Source of the DNA: Amycolatopsis echigonensis
GTDB taxonomy: Bacteria > Actinomycetota > Actinomycetes > Mycobacteriales > Pseudonocardiaceae
Length of the DNA: 64,000 bases
Reading direction: 5' to 3'
Assembly (NCBI RefSeq): GCF_014174495.1
Contig: NZ_JACJHR010000038.1
Coordinates: 17,141-81,140 of the forward strand
Position 1 is the first letter of the stretch; each line of letters starts with the position of its first letter. The notes beneath the pieces are model-generated. The model was not told the origin of the DNA, did no database searches, and worked only from the letters and a program-made list of their open reading frames with translations. Shown here one piece after another: positions 24,788 through 35,214 of this stretch. The translations under genes and the position numbers were made by a program.

Positions 24788-25480
24788 ATGCACAAAGCCG
24801 TGCGCTCCCTCGTGGTCTCGCTGACCGCCGTCGCGCTCGCGGCCGGCACGGCGGGGGCGGCCGAGGCCGCCGCCTGGTCGTCGTCGGACAAATACGCGAG
24901 CTGGTCCAACGGCGGCTACACCGTCCGCAACGACGTGTGGGGCAGCGGGGCCGGCCCGCAAACCATCTGGGCCAACTCCTACAGCAACTTCGGCGTCTAT
25001 TCCGACCAGCCGAACACCGGGGGAGTGAAGTCCTACCCGCATTCGGCTAAGAACGTCGGCCGGAAGCTCAGCGCGCTGCGCTCGGTCTCCAGCAGCTTCA
25101 ACGTCAGCCGGCCGGGCAGCGGCTCCTACGAAAGCACGTACGACATCTGGGCCGAGAACAACGCCTACGAAATCATGCTCTGGATGAACAAACAGGGTGC
25201 GGTCGGCCCGATCGGCACCAAGCAGACCACGGTGACCGTCGGCGGGCACACCTGGGACGTCTACCAAGGATCGAACGGCGGCAACGCGGTCTTCTCGTTC
25301 CTGCGGACGTCGAACACCGACGCCGGATCGGTCGACGTGCTGGCCGTGCTGAACTGGATCAAGGCACGCGGCTGGTTCGGCGACGTCACCCTGGGCGAGG
25401 TGCAGTTCGGCTTCGAGATCACCTCGTCGGCCGGCGGGATGAACTTCACCGCCAACAGCTATTCGGTGTCTTCCTCCTGA
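24788..25480 (+). CDS. Secreted glycoside hydrolase family 12 (endoglucanase/xyloglucanase)
   Basis: A 230-residue exported GH12 enzyme that cuts internal beta-1,4 linkages of cellulose-type glucans or xyloglucan. It has a signal peptide ending in AGAAEAAA. The nucleophile is Glu128 in NNAYEIMLW, and the acid/base is Glu210 in VQFGFEIT, both in the family positions. NDVWGSG and WANSYSNFGVYSDQP are typical strand segments. It starts 60 bases after the GH3 stop with AAAGGAAGG upstream, so the two are probably co-transcribed. There is no linker or cellulose-binding module. Xyloglucanase rather than cellulase activity is inferred from the neighbouring GH31 and GH3. Confidence 0.9.
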   Translation: MHKAVRSLVVSLTAVALAAGTAGAAEAAAWSSSDKYASWSNGGYTVRNDVWGSGAGPQTIWANSYSNFGVYSDQPNTGGVKSYPHSAKNVGRKLSALRSVSSSFNVSRPGSGSYESTYDIWAENNAYEIMLWMNKQGAVGPIGTKQTTVTVGGHTWDVYQGSNGGNAVFSFLRTSNTDAGSVDVLAVLNWIKARGWFGDVTLGEVQFGFEITSSAGGMNFTANSYSVSSS

Positions 25481-25502
25481 CCGAGCGCTGAGAGAACGCA
25501 CT

Positions 25503-25536
25503 GAGGCCCGCCCCCGCGGCTGCGGGAGCGGGCCTC
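25503..25536. terminator. Strong hairpin between GH12 and acnA
   Basis: gaggcccg (from 25503) pairs with cgggcctc (to 25536), with further GC pairing inside around a short loop. It sits between the convergent stops at 25480 and 25552, so it probably terminates both transcripts. Confidence 0.75.
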
Positions 25537-25551
25537 GATGCGCGTGCTAGG

Positions 25552-28359
<2,808 letters not shown>

Positions 28360-28719
28360 GTCTAACTCCAGTGGCATGGATTCCACGCCGCAGCCGGCGT
28401 TTCCTCCCGGGTCAGTTCGGTGTCGTATCCGGGTCGTCGGGTCGACCCTGGCGAGTCTTGCGCACCCCCACCGTAGGACCGGAACCGGGAGGGCACACCT
28501 CGTCTTCTCGACCCAAACAGTACGCGTGTCCTGTATTTCGTTCAAGACGACACGCGGAGTGACGTGCGCCATCCGGACACGCCGTCCCCTCAGGTCCCCC
28601 GAACAGGGGAAATGATCTCCGCGGTGTGTAAGTTCTTCCTGAGGCTTGTGATAGTGGTGTGACTGCAGTGGTACGCGGTGTGCCCGGAACGCGGCAGCCG
28701 GTGAGCGGAGGTGGCGGGC
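28360..28719. promoter_or_regulatory. Divergent acnA/ripA-like promoter region with inverted repeat
   Basis: This 360-base gap holds no credible gene. An inverted repeat gcgtgtc (28524-28530) and gacacgc (28549-28555), with 18 bases between, could be an operator. A smaller hairpin acgccg/cggcgt lies at 28385-28400 near acnA. I looked for a cyclic di-AMP riboswitch, often found before RipA-type genes in actinobacteria, and did not recognise one. Confidence 0.35.
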
Positions 28720-30084
28720 GTGAGGGTCCGGCGGGGACGGTCCGGGACGGCGGGCGCGCTGGTGCGCGGCGCGGGCGCCCGGCGCGGCCTGACGGTCGCG
28801 GCGGTCGCCCTGGCGGCGCTGCTCGGCGCGACGGGCACGGGGCTCGCGGTGCCTCCTCCGCCGCCGAACCCGAGCGATTCGGCGATCGATTCGGCCAAGG
28901 GCGACGCCAGCGCGAAAGCGGGCGAGGTCGGCCGGCTCACGAACCAGCTCGCGCAGGCCGAGCAGAAGCTCAGCGCGCTGCAGGACGACGTCGAGCTGAA
29001 GCAGGAACAGGCCATGAAGGCCCTGGTCGACCTGCAGACCGCGCAGGACGAGGCGACCCGAGCGCAGAACGACGCGACGTCCGCGCGCCAGGAGGCGGAC
29101 GCGGCGGCCGGTGCCATCGAGAAGGCCCGCCAGGACGCGAAGAAGTTCGCCGCCGCGAGCTTCGAGCAGGGCAGCACGATCGGGTCGATCTCGGCGTACC
29201 TGACCTCGGACAGCCCGAAGGACCTGCTCGCCCGCGCCCAGCTGCTCAACGCCATCGGCGGTTCGCGGCTCAACGCGATGGACCGGCTCCAGCAGGCGCA
29301 GACCGACAAGGCCAACAAGGACTCCGCCGCGCGCAAGGCGCTGGAACTCGCGCAGGAGAAGCAGGACGCGGCCACCCGGGCGAAGGGCGTCGCGGACGCC
29401 GCGCAGTCCGCCGCCGTGTCCGCGCAGCAGGCCCAGGCCGCGCAGAACACGCAGCTGGAAGCGAACAAGAACTCCGTCGAGCAGCAGCTGTACGCGGCGC
29501 AGGCGAAGGTCAACGGCCTGCAGGGGCAGCGCCAGCGCTACCAGGACTGGCTCGCGCAGAAGCAGCGCGAGGACGAGGAGCGCGCCCGGCAGGCGGCCCT
29601 GCGGGCGTCCGCGGCGAACAACGACGACGACAACGGCGGCGGCAGCCCGTCCCCGGCGGCGGGCGGCTCGATCGAGGACGTGATCGCGCGGGCGCTGTCC
29701 AAGGTGGGCATGCCGTACGCGTGGGGCGGCGGCAACGGCAGCGGCCCGACCCGCGGCATCCGCGACGGCGGCGTGGCCGACCAGTACGGCGACTACCGCA
29801 AGATCGGCTTCGACTGCTCCGGCCTGATGATCTACGCCTTCGCCGGGGTGCAGGGCCTGCCGCACTACAGCGGCTACCAGTACACGGCGGGCCGCCAGGT
29901 GCCGCTCTCGCAGATGCGCCGCGGCGACATGCTGTTCTGGGGCTACCCGGGCAACATCCACCACGTCGCGCTGTACCTGGGCAACGGGCAGATGGTCGAG
30001 GCCCCGCAGTCGGGTTCGTACGTGCGCGTGGTGCCGGTCCGCTACGGCGGGATCATGCCGTACGCGACCCGCCTCATCGGCTGA
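28720..30084 (+). CDS. Secreted NlpC/P60 peptidoglycan endopeptidase, RipA-like
   Basis: This secreted cell-wall hydrolase cuts peptide stems of peptidoglycan and is probably needed for daughter-cell separation. A basic N-terminus and the hydrophobic LTVAAVALAALLGATGTGLA form the signal peptide. Residues of about 45-290 are a long Ala/Gln/Lys-rich coiled coil, and a Ser/Pro/Gly linker follows. The NlpC/P60 domain has the catalytic Cys366 in FDCSGLMIYA and His414/415 in IHHVALYLG. I chose GTG 28720, 8 bases after GGAGG, over GTG 28711. As in M. tuberculosis, it lies between acn and moxR1. No second ripB-type copy is present. Confidence 0.92.
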   Translation: MRVRRGRSGTAGALVRGAGARRGLTVAAVALAALLGATGTGLAVPPPPPNPSDSAIDSAKGDASAKAGEVGRLTNQLAQAEQKLSALQDDVELKQEQAMKALVDLQTAQDEATRAQNDATSARQEADAAAGAIEKARQDAKKFAAASFEQGSTIGSISAYLTSDSPKDLLARAQLLNAIGGSRLNAMDRLQQAQTDKANKDSAARKALELAQEKQDAATRAKGVADAAQSAAVSAQQAQAAQNTQLEANKNSVEQQLYAAQAKVNGLQGQRQRYQDWLAQKQREDEERARQAALRASAANNDDDNGGGSPSPAAGGSIEDVIARALSKVGMPYAWGGGNGSGPTRGIRDGGVADQYGDYRKIGFDCSGLMIYAFAGVQGLPHYSGYQYTAGRQVPLSQMRRGDMLFWGYPGNIHHVALYLGNGQMVEAPQSGSYVRVVPVRYGGIMPYATRLIG

Positions 30085-30868
30085 ACGGGCTCCACACGTA
30101 CGGCGTCGTTTCGGTGACCGCGGTGAAGCCCAGCCGTTCGAGGATCGGACGACTCGTGGGCAGCGCGTCGACCTGGAGGTAGGCCACGCCGCGGTCCCGG
30201 GCCGTGCCGACCCGGTGCGCCACGAGCGCCCGGTAGAGGCCGCGGCCGCGCCATTCGGGCAGGGTCGCGCCGCCCCACAGCCCGGCGAATCCCGTGCCGG
30301 GCACGACTTCCAGCCGGGACGCGGCGACGAACCGGCCGTCCGCTTCGGCCACGACGTGCGTGGTGGTCCCGGGATCGGCGCGGGCCCGGGCGAGCAGATC
30401 CGCGGCGACGGCGGCTTCGTCGTGGCCGAACACCGTGGCGGACAGCGTCGCGATGCGCAGCAGGTCGTCGTGGCCGTCGGCTTCGCGCACGACCACGTCG
30501 GTCGACGGCGGCGCCGAGGCGGCGACCGCGTCCAGCGGCGCGATCAGGACGGTTTCGGTTTCCTCCGGGACGAACCCGGCGGCGAGCAACCGCTCCGGCA
30601 GCTCCGCGGGACGGTCGTGGGCGCGGGTCTTCCACTCGAACTCCTCGCCGCGGGCGGCGAAGAACGCGCGCTGGCGGGCGATCAGCTCGTCGAGCGCTGC
30701 GCCGGTGACGCCGAGGTCGGGCGGGCCGGAGACGAACCCGCGGCGGCCGCCGGTGAGGCGCGCGAGCGGGCCGTCGACGGTGAGCTGCTGGCCGGGTTCG
30801 GCCTGGGTCAGCTCGGCTTGGCGGACTTCGCGGTCGTAAGCGGCGAGCAGCCGCGCGGCGTCGGGCAC
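30074..30868 (-). CDS. GNAT family N-acetyltransferase
   Basis: A 264-residue acetyltransferase whose C-terminal half carries the GNAT acetyl-CoA motif LPEWRGRGLYRALVAHRV, then VAYLQVDALPTSRPILERLGF. The N-terminal half looks like a degenerate second GNAT-type domain, with FAARGEEFEWKTRAHDRP. It starts with GTG. Its stop overlaps the end of the RipA-like gene by 11 bases in convergent arrangement, so no separate terminator exists between them. The substrate is unknown. It is an insertion relative to the M. tuberculosis gene order. Confidence 0.85.
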   Translation of the reverse strand: MPDAARLLAAYDREVRQAELTQAEPGQQLTVDGPLARLTGGRRGFVSGPPDLGVTGAALDELIARQRAFFAARGEEFEWKTRAHDRPAELPERLLAAGFVPEETETVLIAPLDAVAASAPPSTDVVVREADGHDDLLRIATLSATVFGHDEAAVAADLLARARADPGTTTHVVAEADGRFVAASRLEVVPGTGFAGLWGGATLPEWRGRGLYRALVAHRVGTARDRGVAYLQVDALPTSRPILERLGFTAVTETTPYVWSPFSR

Positions 30869-30969
30869 GTCGGCAACCTAATACGCGCGACCCCGGAGCG
30901 CGCGCGGGTTTCCCGCGCGGGCTGCCACCCCTGGTGCACGCGGCTTTCCGCACCGGGCACCCTGGGGGC

Positions 30970-31527
30970 ATGACAGAGAGCCCCCGGTACGCGGGGATCG
31001 TGCTGGCCGGCGGGGCCGCGCGCCGGCTGTCCGGAGCGGACAAGCCGGAGCTGCGGGTCGGCGGGATCTCGTTGCTGGGCCGGGCGATCGAGGCGCTGGC
31101 CGGGGCGGATCCGGTCGTGGTCTGCGGGCCGCGGCGGCCGGGCTACGACGCGGTCGTCTGGACCCGCGAAGCCGTTCCCGGCGCCGGACCGGTCGCTGCC
31201 TTGGCCGCGGGGCTGGAGGCCGTCGGGGACGCGGAGATCGTCGTGCTGCTCGCCGCCGATCTCCCCGGTGTCCGGCGCTCCACAGTGGACCGGCTGCGGT
31301 CCACTGTGGCCAGCGCGGACGGAGCCGTGCTCGTGGACGCGGCGGGGGAGCGGCAATGGCTGGTGAGCGCTTGGCGCACCGCCGCTGTGCGCGAGGCGAT
31401 GCCGGAGCGTCCGGAGAACGCGTCGCTGCGCCGGACGCTCGGCGGACTGCGGATCGCGGAGGTCGCCGCGGAACCGGGCGAGAGCGACGACATCGACACG
31501 CCGGAGGACCTGGAAAAGCACCGCTGA
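30970..31527 (+). CDS. MobA-like NTP transferase (molybdenum cofactor guanylyltransferase family)
   Basis: This 185-residue protein has the nucleotidyltransferase signature VLAGGAARRLSGADKPEL at residues 11-28. Further on it has VLLAADLPGV with the metal-binding Asp, and the C-terminal DDIDTPEDLEKH. MobA proteins attach GMP to molybdopterin. Close relatives (MocA, CofC-like) act on other cofactors, so the exact substrate is uncertain. I chose ATG 30970; the frame also opens at GTG 30934. No other molybdenum cofactor gene is nearby. A perfect 13-bp inverted repeat lies within the gene at 31280-31309. Confidence 0.8.
   Translation: MTESPRYAGIVLAGGAARRLSGADKPELRVGGISLLGRAIEALAGADPVVVCGPRRPGYDAVVWTREAVPGAGPVAALAAGLEAVGDAEIVVLLAADLPGVRRSTVDRLRSTVASADGAVLVDAAGERQWLVSAWRTAAVREAMPERPENASLRRTLGGLRIAEVAAEPGESDDIDTPEDLEKHR
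31280..31309. repeat. Perfect 13-bp inverted repeat inside the MobA-like gene
   Basis: Arms ccacagtggaccg (31280-31292) and cggtccactgtgg (31297-31309) flank a 4-base loop. They encode the near-repeat STVDRLRSTV in the protein. A hairpin this strong inside a coding region is unusual. It contains two copies of the tccac/gtgga motif that recurs in the window. Confidence 0.75.
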
Positions 31528-31569
31528 CACGGGCTTCACAGCTGTCACACCGGCGATGCGATTGGCTAC

Positions 31570-31590
31570 CGTCGCGGGAAGTCCGCGACG
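31570..31590 (+). promoter_or_regulatory. Hairpin in the moxR leader
   Basis: cgtcgcgg (31570-31577) and ccgcgacg (31583-31590) form a perfect 8-bp stem about 50 bases before the moxR start. A possible promoter, tcacac and taccgt spaced 16 bases, lies at 31548-31571 and partly overlaps it. It could be a leader structure or a terminator of the MobA-like gene. Confidence 0.35.
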
Positions 31591-31639
31591 CAGTAGGGTC
31601 GCGGGCGAGCACGCAGACGTGGAAACCCCTGGAGGAAGA

Positions 31640-32704
31640 GTGACCGAGCCCGGCTTCGCCGAGGGAGCGAACGGGCAGCAGCCCGGCACCCCGGCGCGGG
31701 ACGCCCAGCTGCTGGAACGCACCGTGTTCGAGGTGAAGCGCGTCATCGTCGGGCAGGACCGGCTGGTGGAGCGCATGCTCGTCGGGCTGCTGGCGAAGGG
31801 GCACCTGCTGCTCGAAGGCGTGCCCGGGGTCGCGAAGACGCTGGCGGTCGAGACGTTCGCGCGCGTCGTGGGCGGGTCGTTCTCCCGCGTGCAGTTCACC
31901 CCCGACCTGGTGCCCGCCGACATCCTCGGCACGCGCATCTACCGCCAGGGCGCCGAGCGCTTCGACGTCGAACTGGGCCCGGTCGTCGCGAACTTCGTGC
32001 TCGCCGACGAGATCAACCGCGCCCCGGCGAAGGTGCAGTCGGCGATGCTGGAAGTGATGGCCGAGCGGCACGTGTCGATCGGCGGCAAGACCTTCCCGAT
32101 GCCCGATCCGTTCCTCGTGCTGGCCACGCAGAACCCGATCGAGAACGAGGGCGTGTACCCGCTGCCGGAAGCCCAGCGCGACCGGTTCCTGTTCAAGATC
32201 CTGGTCGAGTACCCCTCCGCCGAGGAGGAGCGCGAGATCATCTACCGGATGGGCGTCACGCCGCCGGAGCCGCACGAGGTGCTGAGCCCGGCCGAGCTGG
32301 TGCGGCTGCAGGGCGTCGCGTCGCAGGTGTTCGTGCACCACGCGCTGGTCGACTACGTCGTGCGGCTGGTGCTCACCACGCGGACGCCGAACGACCACGG
32401 GCTGTCCGACGTCGCGGGCTGGGTGTCCTACGGCGCCTCGCCGCGCGCGAGCCTCGGCATCATCGCCGCGGCGCGGGCGCTGGCGCTGGTGCGCGGCCGG
32501 GACTACGTGCTCCCGCAGGACGTGGTCGACGTCGTGCCGGACGTGCTGCGGCACCGGCTCGTGCTGTCCTACGACGCGCTGGCCGACGGCGTTCCGATGG
32601 ACCACATCGTCACCCGCGTGCTGCAGACCGTGCCGCTGCCGCAGGTTTCCGCCCGGCCCCAGGGCGGTGCCGGCCCGGTGCCGGCGGGCGCCCCCGTCAG
32701 GTAA
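31640..32704 (+). CDS. MoxR family AAA+ ATPase
   Basis: A 354-residue MoxR-type AAA+ ATPase, a class of chaperone-like ATPases that work with von Willebrand factor A (VWA) domain proteins in maturing protein complexes. Walker A is LLLEGVPGVAKT, and Walker B is FVLADEINRAPAK. LVLATQNPIENEGVYPLPEAQ and RFLFKILVEYP are the family sensor and lid segments. GTG 31640 has GGAGGA upstream; the longer open frame is not family sequence. It is followed after 4 bases by a DUF58 gene and then a VWA gene, matching moxR1-Rv1480-Rv1481 of M. tuberculosis. Confidence 0.94.
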   Translation: MTEPGFAEGANGQQPGTPARDAQLLERTVFEVKRVIVGQDRLVERMLVGLLAKGHLLLEGVPGVAKTLAVETFARVVGGSFSRVQFTPDLVPADILGTRIYRQGAERFDVELGPVVANFVLADEINRAPAKVQSAMLEVMAERHVSIGGKTFPMPDPFLVLATQNPIENEGVYPLPEAQRDRFLFKILVEYPSAEEEREIIYRMGVTPPEPHEVLSPAELVRLQGVASQVFVHHALVDYVVRLVLTTRTPNDHGLSDVAGWVSYGASPRASLGIIAAARALALVRGRDYVLPQDVVDVVPDVLRHRLVLSYDALADGVPMDHIVTRVLQTVPLPQVSARPQGGAGPVPAGAPVR

Positions 32705-32708
32705 CGGC

Positions 32709-33662
32709 GTGGCTGGCACCTCCTCGAAAGAACCGGGCGGCCGCCCCGGTTGGGCGCCGCCGGTCCTGCGCGGCGACCGGATGGAAGCGGGACTGCGGAC
32801 CCTCGAACTCGAAGTGCGCCGCCGCCTCGACGGGCTGCTCCAGGGCAATCACCTCGGGCTGGTCCCGGGGCCGGGTTCGGAGCCCGGCGAAGCCCGGCCG
32901 TACCAGCCCGGCGACGACGTGCGCCGGATGGACTGGGCGGTCACCGCGCGCACGACGACGCCGCACATCCGCGAGACGGTCGCCGACCGCGAGCTGGAGA
33001 CCTGGGTGGTCGCGGACATGTCGGCGAGCCTCGACTTCGGCACCGCGCTGTGCGAGAAGCGCGACCTGGTCGTCTGCGCGACCGCGGCGGTCGCGCACCT
33101 GACCGGCGGCGGCGGGAACCGGATCGGCGCGCTCGTGTCGAACGGCGAGGGCATCGCCCGGATCCCGGCGCGCGGCGGGCTTCCGCACGCACGCGGGCTC
33201 GTCCGGCGGCTGGCCGAGACGCCCCGCGCGGCCGAGGGAGTCCGCGGCGATCTCGCCGGTGCGCTGGAGAAACTGCGCCGTCCGCCGCGGCGGCGGGGAC
33301 TGGCGGTGGTGATCTCCGACTTCCTCGGTCCGCTGGACTGGGAGCGGCCGCTGCGCGCGCTCGGCGGCAGGCACGAGCTGATCGCGATCGAGATCGTCGA
33401 CCCCCGCGACGTGGACCTGCCGGACGTCGGCACTGTCGTGCTGGCCGACCCGGAGACCGGACGGCAGCGCGAGGTGCACGCTTCGGCGTTGCTGCGCAAG
33501 GAATTCGGCGCGGCGGCGAACGCGCACCGGCAGACGGTCGCGGCCGGTCTGCGCCGGGCCGGCGCGGCGCATCTGGTGCTGCGCACCGATTCCGACTGGA
33601 TCGCGGACATGGTGCGGTTCGTGGTCGCCCGCAAGCGTCGCTGGTCGGGAGGTGTCGCATGA
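32709..33662 (+). CDS. DUF58 domain protein of the MoxR operon
   Basis: A 317-residue soluble protein with the DUF58 signature PYQPGDDVRRMDWAVTART near residue 60. A VWA-like fold follows, with VVADMSASLDFGT and VVISDFLGPLDW. DUF58 proteins act with MoxR ATPases and membrane VWA proteins; their molecular role is not settled. The GTG start lies 4 bases after the moxR stop with only a weak ribosome binding site, and ATG 32780 is an alternative. Its stop overlaps, by ATGA, a 20-codon ORF that in turn overlaps the VWA gene start. Confidence 0.9.
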   Translation: MAGTSSKEPGGRPGWAPPVLRGDRMEAGLRTLELEVRRRLDGLLQGNHLGLVPGPGSEPGEARPYQPGDDVRRMDWAVTARTTTPHIRETVADRELETWVVADMSASLDFGTALCEKRDLVVCATAAVAHLTGGGGNRIGALVSNGEGIARIPARGGLPHARGLVRRLAETPRAAEGVRGDLAGALEKLRRPPRRRGLAVVISDFLGPLDWERPLRALGGRHELIAIEIVDPRDVDLPDVGTVVLADPETGRQREVHASALLRKEFGAAANAHRQTVAAGLRRAGAAHLVLRTDSDWIADMVRFVVARKRRWSGGVA

Positions 33663-33721
33663 GCGAGCTCGTCCTGCACGCGGCCGCCGCCCGGGCAACC
33701 AGTAAGGAGGCGACGGCATGA
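33659..33721 (+). CDS. Candidate 20-residue small protein, coupled at both ends
   Basis: The ORF encodes MSELVLHAAAARATSKEATA. Its ATG overlaps the stop of the DUF58 gene (ATGA), and its TGA overlaps the ATG of the VWA gene. A GGGAGG site lies 6 bases before the ATG. The strong TAAGGAGG site for the VWA gene lies inside the small ORF. It could be a real small protein or a translational bridge between its neighbours; the peptide has no recognisable domain. It is too short for confident calling. Confidence 0.4.
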   Translation: MSELVLHAAAARATSKEATA

Positions 33722-34698
33722 GCCTCGCCGGTTTCAGTTCGCCGTGGTGGTTCCTGCTGCTGATCGCGGTCGCCGCGGTGGCGGGCGCGTACGTGCTGTC
33801 GCAGCGCCAGCGGCGCCGCCGGGTGCTGCGGTTCGCGAACCTGGAGCTGCTGGAGAAGGTCGCGCCCAAGGCGCAGGGCTGGATCCGGCACGTGCCCGCG
33901 GTGCTGATCGTGCTGTCGCTGCTGTTCCTGACCGTCTCGCTGGCAGGCCCGACGGCGGAGCAGAAGGTGCCGCGCAACCGGGCGACGGTCATGCTGGTGA
34001 TCGACGTGTCGCTGTCCATGGAGGCCACCGACGTCGCGCCGACGCGGCTGAAGGCGGCGCAGGACGCGGCGAAACAGTTCGCGCAGAACATGACGCCGGG
34101 CATCAACCTGGGCCTGATCTCGTTCGCCGGCACCGCGACGGTCCTCGTCAACCCGACGACGGACCGGGCGGGCGTGACGAACGCGATCGACAACCTCAAG
34201 CTCGCCCAGTCCACCGCCACCGGCGAGGGCATTTACGCGGCGATGCAGTCGATCCAGAGCTTCTCCGCGGTCGTCGGCGGCGCGGACGGCCCGCCGCCCG
34301 CGCGCATCGTGCTGATGAGCGACGGCAAGCAGACGGTGCCGGAAGACCTGTACGCCCCGCGCGGCGCGTACACGGCGGCCCAAGCGGCGAAGCAAGCGCA
34401 CACGCCGATCTCGTCGATCTCGTTCGGCACCGAGCACGGATCGGTCGACATCGAGGGCAAGCAGCAGGACGTCCGCGTGGACGACGAATCGCTGCGCGAG
34501 ATCGCCCGGCTGTCCGGAGGAGAGTTCTACAAGGCGGCGAGCGCGGACGAGCTGAAACGCGTGTACGCCGACTTGGGGGAGCAGATCGGGTACGAGCTGA
34601 AGAACGCCGACGCGAGCAAGCCGTGGGTCGTCCTGGGCACGATCATCCTGATGGCCGGAGCCGCGACGGCGCTGCTGTTCGGGCAGAGACTGCCGTAG
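33718..34698 (+). CDS. Membrane-anchored VWA domain protein (BatA-like)
   Basis: A 326-residue membrane protein. Two N-terminal membrane spans (WWFLLLIAVAAVAGAYVL and VPAVLIVLSLLFLTVSLAG) are followed by an external or cytosolic VWA domain. Its metal-binding site MIDAS begins DVSLSMEATD near residue 98, and a last span WVVLGTIILMAGAATALLF lies close to the C-terminus. It is the Rv1481-type partner of the MoxR ATPase. TAAGGAGG lies 7 bases before the ATG. Its TAG stop falls one base before a perfect family B palindrome. Confidence 0.93.
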   Translation: MSLAGFSSPWWFLLLIAVAAVAGAYVLSQRQRRRRVLRFANLELLEKVAPKAQGWIRHVPAVLIVLSLLFLTVSLAGPTAEQKVPRNRATVMLVIDVSLSMEATDVAPTRLKAAQDAAKQFAQNMTPGINLGLISFAGTATVLVNPTTDRAGVTNAIDNLKLAQSTATGEGIYAAMQSIQSFSAVVGGADGPPPARIVLMSDGKQTVPEDLYAPRGAYTAAQAAKQAHTPISSISFGTEHGSVDIEGKQQDVRVDDESLREIARLSGGEFYKAASADELKRVYADLGEQIGYELKNADASKPWVVLGTIILMAGAATALLFGQRLP

Positions 34699-34699
34699 G

Positions 34700-34752
34700 T
34701 CCGTGAAGGGCTCCTTGAGGGAATCAGGTTCCCTCAAGGAGCCCTTCACGGA
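34700..34752. repeat. Palindromic repeat family B, copy 2
   Basis: Perfect 24-bp arms (34700-34723 and 34729-34752) beginning tccgtgaagggctcc enclose a 5-base loop. It lies between convergent genes and probably terminates both. One arm contains the TGA stop of trmL on the minus strand, and the VWA stop lies one base before the other arm. The copy at 49573-49627 has identical arms. Confidence 0.92.
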
Positions 34753-35207
34753 GTTGCGAAGCCGTTCTGCCGCCACCCTTCGTAGACCGCGATAGCCGCT
34801 GTGTTGGCGAGGTTCAGCGACCGGTTGTTCGGCAGCATCGGCAACCGCAGCCGGTCCGTGACCTCCGCCGCGCGCTGGACGTCGTCCGGCAGCCCGGCGG
34901 ACTCCGGCCCGAACATCAGCACGTCCCCGGGCGCGTAGGAGACGTCGGTGTAAAGCCGGGTCGCGTGCGCGGTGAACGCATACACCTTCGCGGGCAGCAG
35001 AGCCTCCCACGCAGCAGCCAGATCAGCGTGCACGTGGACCCGCGCGAGGTCGTGGTAATCGAGCCCGGCGCGGCGGAGCTGCTTGTCCTCCAAGGTGAAC
35101 CCCAGCGGCTCCACCAGGTGCAGCTCGCATCCGGTGTTGGCGGCCAGCCGGATCGCGTTGCCGGTGTTGGGCGGGATTTCGGGGCGGTAGAACAGCACTC
35201 GGAACAC
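34746..35207 (-). CDS. trmL: tRNA (cytidine(34)-2'-O)-methyltransferase, SpoU/TrmL family
   Basis: A 153-residue SPOUT methyltransferase that methylates the ribose of the wobble nucleotide in leucine tRNAs. It begins MFRVLFYRPEIPPNTGNAIR, the TrmL opening, with the Asn-Thr-Gly-Asn motif. The SAM-binding knot has LMFGPESAGLP and LPMLPNNRSLNLANTAAI. The length is typical. The GTG start has a weak GAGG upstream, and the gene lies 7 bases after the thioesterase gene, so the two are probably co-transcribed. Its stop codon lies inside a family B palindrome. Confidence 0.92.
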   Translation of the reverse strand: MFRVLFYRPEIPPNTGNAIRLAANTGCELHLVEPLGFTLEDKQLRRAGLDYHDLARVHVHADLAAAWEALLPAKVYAFTAHATRLYTDVSYAPGDVLMFGPESAGLPDDVQRAAEVTDRLRLPMLPNNRSLNLANTAAIAVYEGWRQNGFATP

Positions 35208-35214
35208 GGGGACC

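Noticed and set aside
28360..28719. Cyclic di-AMP (ydaO-type) riboswitch before the RipA-like gene
   Set aside because: Such riboswitches are common before this gene type, but I could not find the conserved core segments in the sequence.
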